Positions 61,201 through 64,000 of a stretch of DNA of 64,000 nucleotides are shown in pieces. The stretch spans positions 2,294,001 to 2,358,000 of the forward strand of contig NC_064037.1 of assembly GCF_932526225.1 (NCBI RefSeq), in the 5' to 3' direction. The DNA is from Nematostella vectensis (Eukaryota; Cnidaria; Anthozoa; Actiniaria; Edwardsiidae). Made by a program: the position numbers and the translations under genes. Within the stretch, counting starts at the first letter, position 1. Every line of letters starts with the position of its first letter. Below the pieces are notes generated by a model. That model ran no database searches, was not told the DNA's origin, and worked only from the letters and a program-made list of their open reading frames with translations.

Positions 61201-63499
61201 GTTTCGTTGGCATCCGTAATCTAAAATATTCTTCTGGAAGTTTCTATTTAACTTGTCAGAAGCTTTTATGCTACCGGCGCCGGATGAAGCGGCTGATTCA
61301 CATTCTGTCTGAGGGCGGGAAGCGGCCGTCGTAATGAAAGACAACGAACCGCAAAAAGTCTTAATTGCTTAAAGCGAAAAGGAAATAGGAATCAATAAAG
61401 ATGGGAAGAATAACGATAAAGAAAGAGGTGCAGCTATACTGCATGATTTCTATTGATGCGCTTTATGGTTGCGTATTTGAAAGGTAAGATAAATATTAGT
61501 TTAATTTTCGCATTCTTTTTCGAAATTCAGATTTAGCGCAAATGCACAGCAGGCTTTTCTGAGGTGAGTTGCAGCGAAGCGTTGAAAAGGGGCGAAACAC
61601 ATCTGTAGTAGTGGGTGCCCATGGGCGTAGCTAGGGGGTCGGCCAAGGGCCGAGGGGGCCCAAATAGTCGGGTTCCTGAACCAGAAGAATGAATACAATA
61701 CACCAAAAACTGGAGTTCGACTCTGCCAAACATCAACATTAGACATTAACTAAAATACAGGAGAAAATGCCTTGAAAGGGCCCCCTCTTGTTTAAAATCT
61801 TGGCTACGCCGCTGGTGCCCGTAAAAGTCTATGTGAAATAGAGACAAGTCTTTGCGTCATAGTTTCAGGTATCGCGGCTAAATTTAATTAACAGAGATCA
61901 CCTGCGCGATTTAGCGACGGCATACTGCGGGGATATTAATAACTTTATTGACCAATAAAATCATAAGGAGTCGAGTAAGAAAGCCTCAGTTCAAGAAAAC
62001 AACTTTGTAGCATTGACAACTTCGAGGGTGGTAAATATTCTTGGCACATTTTGCAAAAATGCAAGCACCCAAATAAAAATTTCAGTATTTGGCGACCTCA
62101 TAATTTCTGGGGCCCCTCATAAGGGAATAACTGTTCGCACTGGCCTCCAAAGAGGGTATTAAAGCAACAAAAATATTTTGCGCGCTACCGGATATTCGAT
62201 GGATGCCTATTTTTATCATCATACTTTACGACTATAGTGATTCTTCGTCTGCTCACACAAGATAATGTAGACTAAGCTCCAAGTGTCTCTCTCTCCGAGT
62301 CCCATACGGTCACTGAGAGAGTGAGGGAGACTGTGCGAAAGTCTTGACATACTGTAATCCGTATGTTTAATCTATTTAGGCTTATCCGTAGCAAGTAGGT
62401 CCAAATTCCTCAAGTCTATCGCTTAGCGATGGCCTTTCACAATTTTGCTTGGATTATGATCGCTTATTATATCAACAGTTGATGAGGTTGTAAATCTCGC
62501 TCACTCTCATGATCCCGATTGATGTGATTTCACTCGCGATTACCTGATGGTAAAACTAACATAACAATCGCGTTTGCACGCTATGCGTCCCGATGAATCA
62601 TGGCTTTCGCCCTTAGGCGGACCCTGAGCAATCTACGGAGGAAATTGCTTAACTATGTGATTATTAGATTACAGTAACCGCTATTCAAAGAAGCTCTTTG
62701 GATAACATTTTGAAATGAGGTAAAAGGGGAACGTTGAAATCAAAGACAAGTTAAACAAATGTGGGATTTATGAGGGGAAATCAAGAGGAAGGGTAAGTAC
62801 TATCGGCACGTGATGCCTACGGACGAGATTCCTTTCTTAAAAATCCTCTACGGGTCTTTTTGTACACTGCGCGAATGATTGCAAATTCAACATAAAATGA
62901 AGGTACATAAGAACTCAATTGGGAATGGATGGTTTTGATAGTACGCGCACACGGTTTTTATTGTAAGGTGTGCACCTTTGGAATTTTTTACTGTCTCATT
63001 CGTTACGTATTTCGACGAAAGGTATTTAGACACCAGAAGTATGTCAGTGTTGCGCTTCAAGTAAAGCTTCTTTGATAAAATAATCACTATGATAAAAAAA
63101 GAGCGCCTTAAAATTTTCTACAACTAAGGTTTTATTTAATAAAACTTCGAAAGGCAACTCCCGTTGAAGATTTATTGCGCTGTTCTAGGGTGATGTATGT
63201 ACGTGTGATATGTCAAGTGCGTCCGTAAGTCCTTCCATAAAGCTATCAGCTGTCTACACTCGTCCTAACGGTGCGCAATGAAGTTCCTAATCCACTCAAA
63301 CTCGGCGCTTTCGATACGTCCTTGCACATCGCGCGCAAATAAGATCAAGGTATAGGCATGGTAGACGCATTGTTAACAAAAGCTGAGATAAAGAAAAAAG
63401 TATCCTACCTGGGCTTTCTAGTCGTGCGTTCTGCATCTCCACGGACTCCATCATCAGAAATGAGATGGCAAATATGAATACCGCTGCAGCAGAGCCCAT
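58211..63499 (-). CDS. Secreted protein with two ShKT domains flanking a papilin-like Cys module, four exons
   Basis: Exons 63409-63499, 60036-60173, 59327-59434 and 58211-58440, all joined in phase 1; the frame closes at 188 aa. Exon 1 encodes a signal peptide (MGSAAAVFIFAISFLMM). Exon 2 is one six-cysteine ShKT domain (starting DCENSVDWKVEC and ending CKKSCNLCPG). Exon 3 is a module of the papilin/lacunin type (LSCERTRYGCCWDRKT, ending NNEGCP). Exon 4 is a second ShKT domain (CLDDYPHVCHEF to CPVSCGQC) with a basic tail (RRKHHRLMKKMKM). ShKT domains occur in cnidarian peptide toxins but also in matrix proteins and metalloproteases. The multi-domain layout favours an extracellular matrix or secreted regulatory role, and nothing here proves toxicity. 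A TATA box lies about 105 bases upstream of the ATG. Further phase-1 exons in the 3.2-kb first intron cannot be excluded. Confidence 0.88.
58750..58932. mobile_element. Foldback MITE in intron 3 of the ShKT gene
   Basis: Arms of about 75 bp (AAAGCCCTGTGCAAACTG with CAGTTTGCACACGGGGCTT at the other end) are inverted copies with a short AT-rich centre. Internal matches include TTGCTGGCGAATT and its inverse. The 82-codon frame over it is fortuitous. Confidence 0.8.
59026..59345. repeat. 53-62 bp repeat spanning the exon 3 splice donor, 6 copies
   Basis: On the minus strand each copy contains the last part of exon 3 (GAAGGCTGCCCGA or variants) plus the donor GTAAGTATCGAT and about 30 bases of intron with TTTCGAGAAAGGGATTCAAA. 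Donor hexamers (ACTTAC on plus) start at 59030, 59092, 59149, 59207, 59260 and 59321; the last is the true exon end. All six retain GTAAGT. Extension beyond the first donor soon meets a stop (TATCTAACT), so distal use would truncate the protein. Confidence 0.92.
60298..60415. repeat. Dispersed repeat shared with 29077-29185
   Basis: Begins AGAGCCTGGGGCGAGTG and shares GACGTTAG, CTGGGTC and CGAATTCCTCCAAG with the copy in SLC22 intron 6, in the same orientation. Confidence 0.6.
60523..60735 (+). CDS. Short hypothetical frame, doubtful
   Basis: A 70-codon frame with a plausible mixture of residues (a hydrophobic stretch then a charged helix ending SLLNNKYK), preceded by a pyrimidine-AG. It lies on the strand opposite to the ShKT gene, inside its first intron. 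No family is recognised and chance is likely. Confidence 0.15.
   Translation: MKTQEVVFDIYQRGVLFAAWITFYSTMYGTIVQSVLRLTLDKWNESVRQEVQRVSSTLGELLSLLNNKYK
60736..61620. other. Part of ShKT-gene intron 1, nothing recognised
   Basis: AT-rich intron sequence without exon-like segments, tandem arrays or clear element ends. Confidence 0.4.
61621..61812. mobile_element. 192-bp hAT-like MITE
   Basis: Ends ATGGGCGTAGCTAGG and TTGGCTACGCCG are inverted, with subterminal GAGGGGGCCC and GGGCCCCCTC also inverted. Flanking 8-mers GGGTGCCC (61613-61620) and TGGTGCCC (61813-61820) match at seven of eight positions, as expected for the 8-bp target duplications of hAT elements. The GGCGTAGCYA end is seen in many invertebrate hAT families. 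Confidence 0.75.
61813..63408. other. Rest of ShKT-gene intron 1, nothing recognised
   Basis: No repeats or exon-like cysteine-rich segments were found in the minus strand. CTCTCTCTCC low complexity occurs near 62288. Confidence 0.4.
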
Positions 63500-63601
63500 G
63501 TTTTCTCCTTGATCCTTCTCCCTATGTCCTTATCAGCTTGATTAGGCGCGCACAAGTCTTGCCGATATCTCGGTCTATCTGCCGTAATTGTTTACGTCGT
63601 G

Positions 63602-63616
63602 GGTTTATATACCCGC
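63602..63616 (-). promoter_or_regulatory. TATA box of the ShKT gene
   Basis: The minus strand reads GGGTATATAAACCC, a consensus TATA box about 105 bases upstream of the ATG at 63499. This implies a leader of roughly 75 bases. Confidence 0.65.
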
Positions 63617-64000
63617 ATATTGGTCTGACTGTGAGCGTCTCAGCACGCCGTCTGGACCTCAGAGGTGAGGTGGCGATAAGTAATGCGCTTCGACGGCAGG
63701 CTACGCCCCCTGAAGTGATACCCCTTAATCATGATAACAAAATGATAACGTTAAAGTGAAATAAAAATATCACAAAGGAGAGTAGGAAGGGTTATGCGTG
63801 CACTTAGAAAATAATTTAAAACTACAACAACGAAATAAGAATGTAGCTAAACGAAATAAGTACGAAGCTAAAGAAACAAGCCTGCTTTCACGATACGGTA
63901 ATGAAAATATGCGATTAGAAATAATCTATAAATCCATAAATTTCCACCAGGTAAAGGTCAATAAGAATAAAAGATAATAAGAGTAAACATGGAAGATGTG
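63617..64000. other. Right edge, no gene recognised
   Basis: AT-rich flank upstream of the ShKT gene. No exon or element is seen before the window ends. Confidence 0.4.

Overview
The window is nuclear DNA of an invertebrate animal, most likely a cnidarian and probably an anthozoan such as a sea anemone. The organism is inferred, not proven. The evidence is intron-rich genes with GT-AG junctions, intronless rhodopsin-family receptors in a local family, a secreted protein with ShK-type domains, Harbinger, Ty3/gypsy, RTE-like and foldback transposons, and an exceptional load of minisatellites. No operons or bacterial signals are seen.

Layout. 1-2.5 kb: repeats, then an intronless GPCR on the minus strand. 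5.8-10.6 kb: a three-phase tetranucleotide tract and a 33-bp minisatellite of about 126 copies. 18.7-19.7 kb: a second intronless GPCR, paralogous to the first, pointing the other way. 20.4-21.2 kb: a 16-bp minisatellite. 21.6-26.5 kb: a three-exon CENPV/GFA-family zinc protein gene whose first intron carries a MITE and a broken RTE-like retrotransposon. 27.9-36.6 kb (minus): a complete nine-exon SLC22 organic-ion transporter gene with tandem arrays in introns 1, 2, 3, 4 and 7. 38.9 kb: a tRNA-Asn-like relic. 41.2-45.9 kb (minus): a complete eight-exon SR splicing factor of the SRSF4/5/6 type. 46.7-54 kb: a decayed Harbinger transposon (Myb-like partner plus HARBI1-type nuclease) interrupted by a young, structurally intact Ty3/gypsy element with identical 129-bp LTRs and by a 406-bp foldback element. 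54-57 kb: MITE-like and tandem repeats. 58.2-63.5 kb (minus): a four-exon gene for a small secreted protein with the order ShKT, papilin-like Cys module, ShKT.

Gene models for the four spliced genes were built by hand from splice signals, conserved family motifs and matching intron phases. Their reading frames close exactly: 136, 534, 291 and 188 aa.

The most unusual observation is a recurring architecture in which a tandem repeat is built on a 5' splice site, so every repeat unit carries another copy of the exon end plus a GT donor. The clearest case is SLC22 exon 2 (32 units of 48 bp, frame-preserving). It recurs at SLC22 exon 7 (about 62 bp, 3 copies) and at exon 3 of the ShKT gene (53-62 bp, 6 donors). 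A second notable point is a 92-bp stretch identical between two otherwise diverged GPCR paralogues, which suggests gene conversion.
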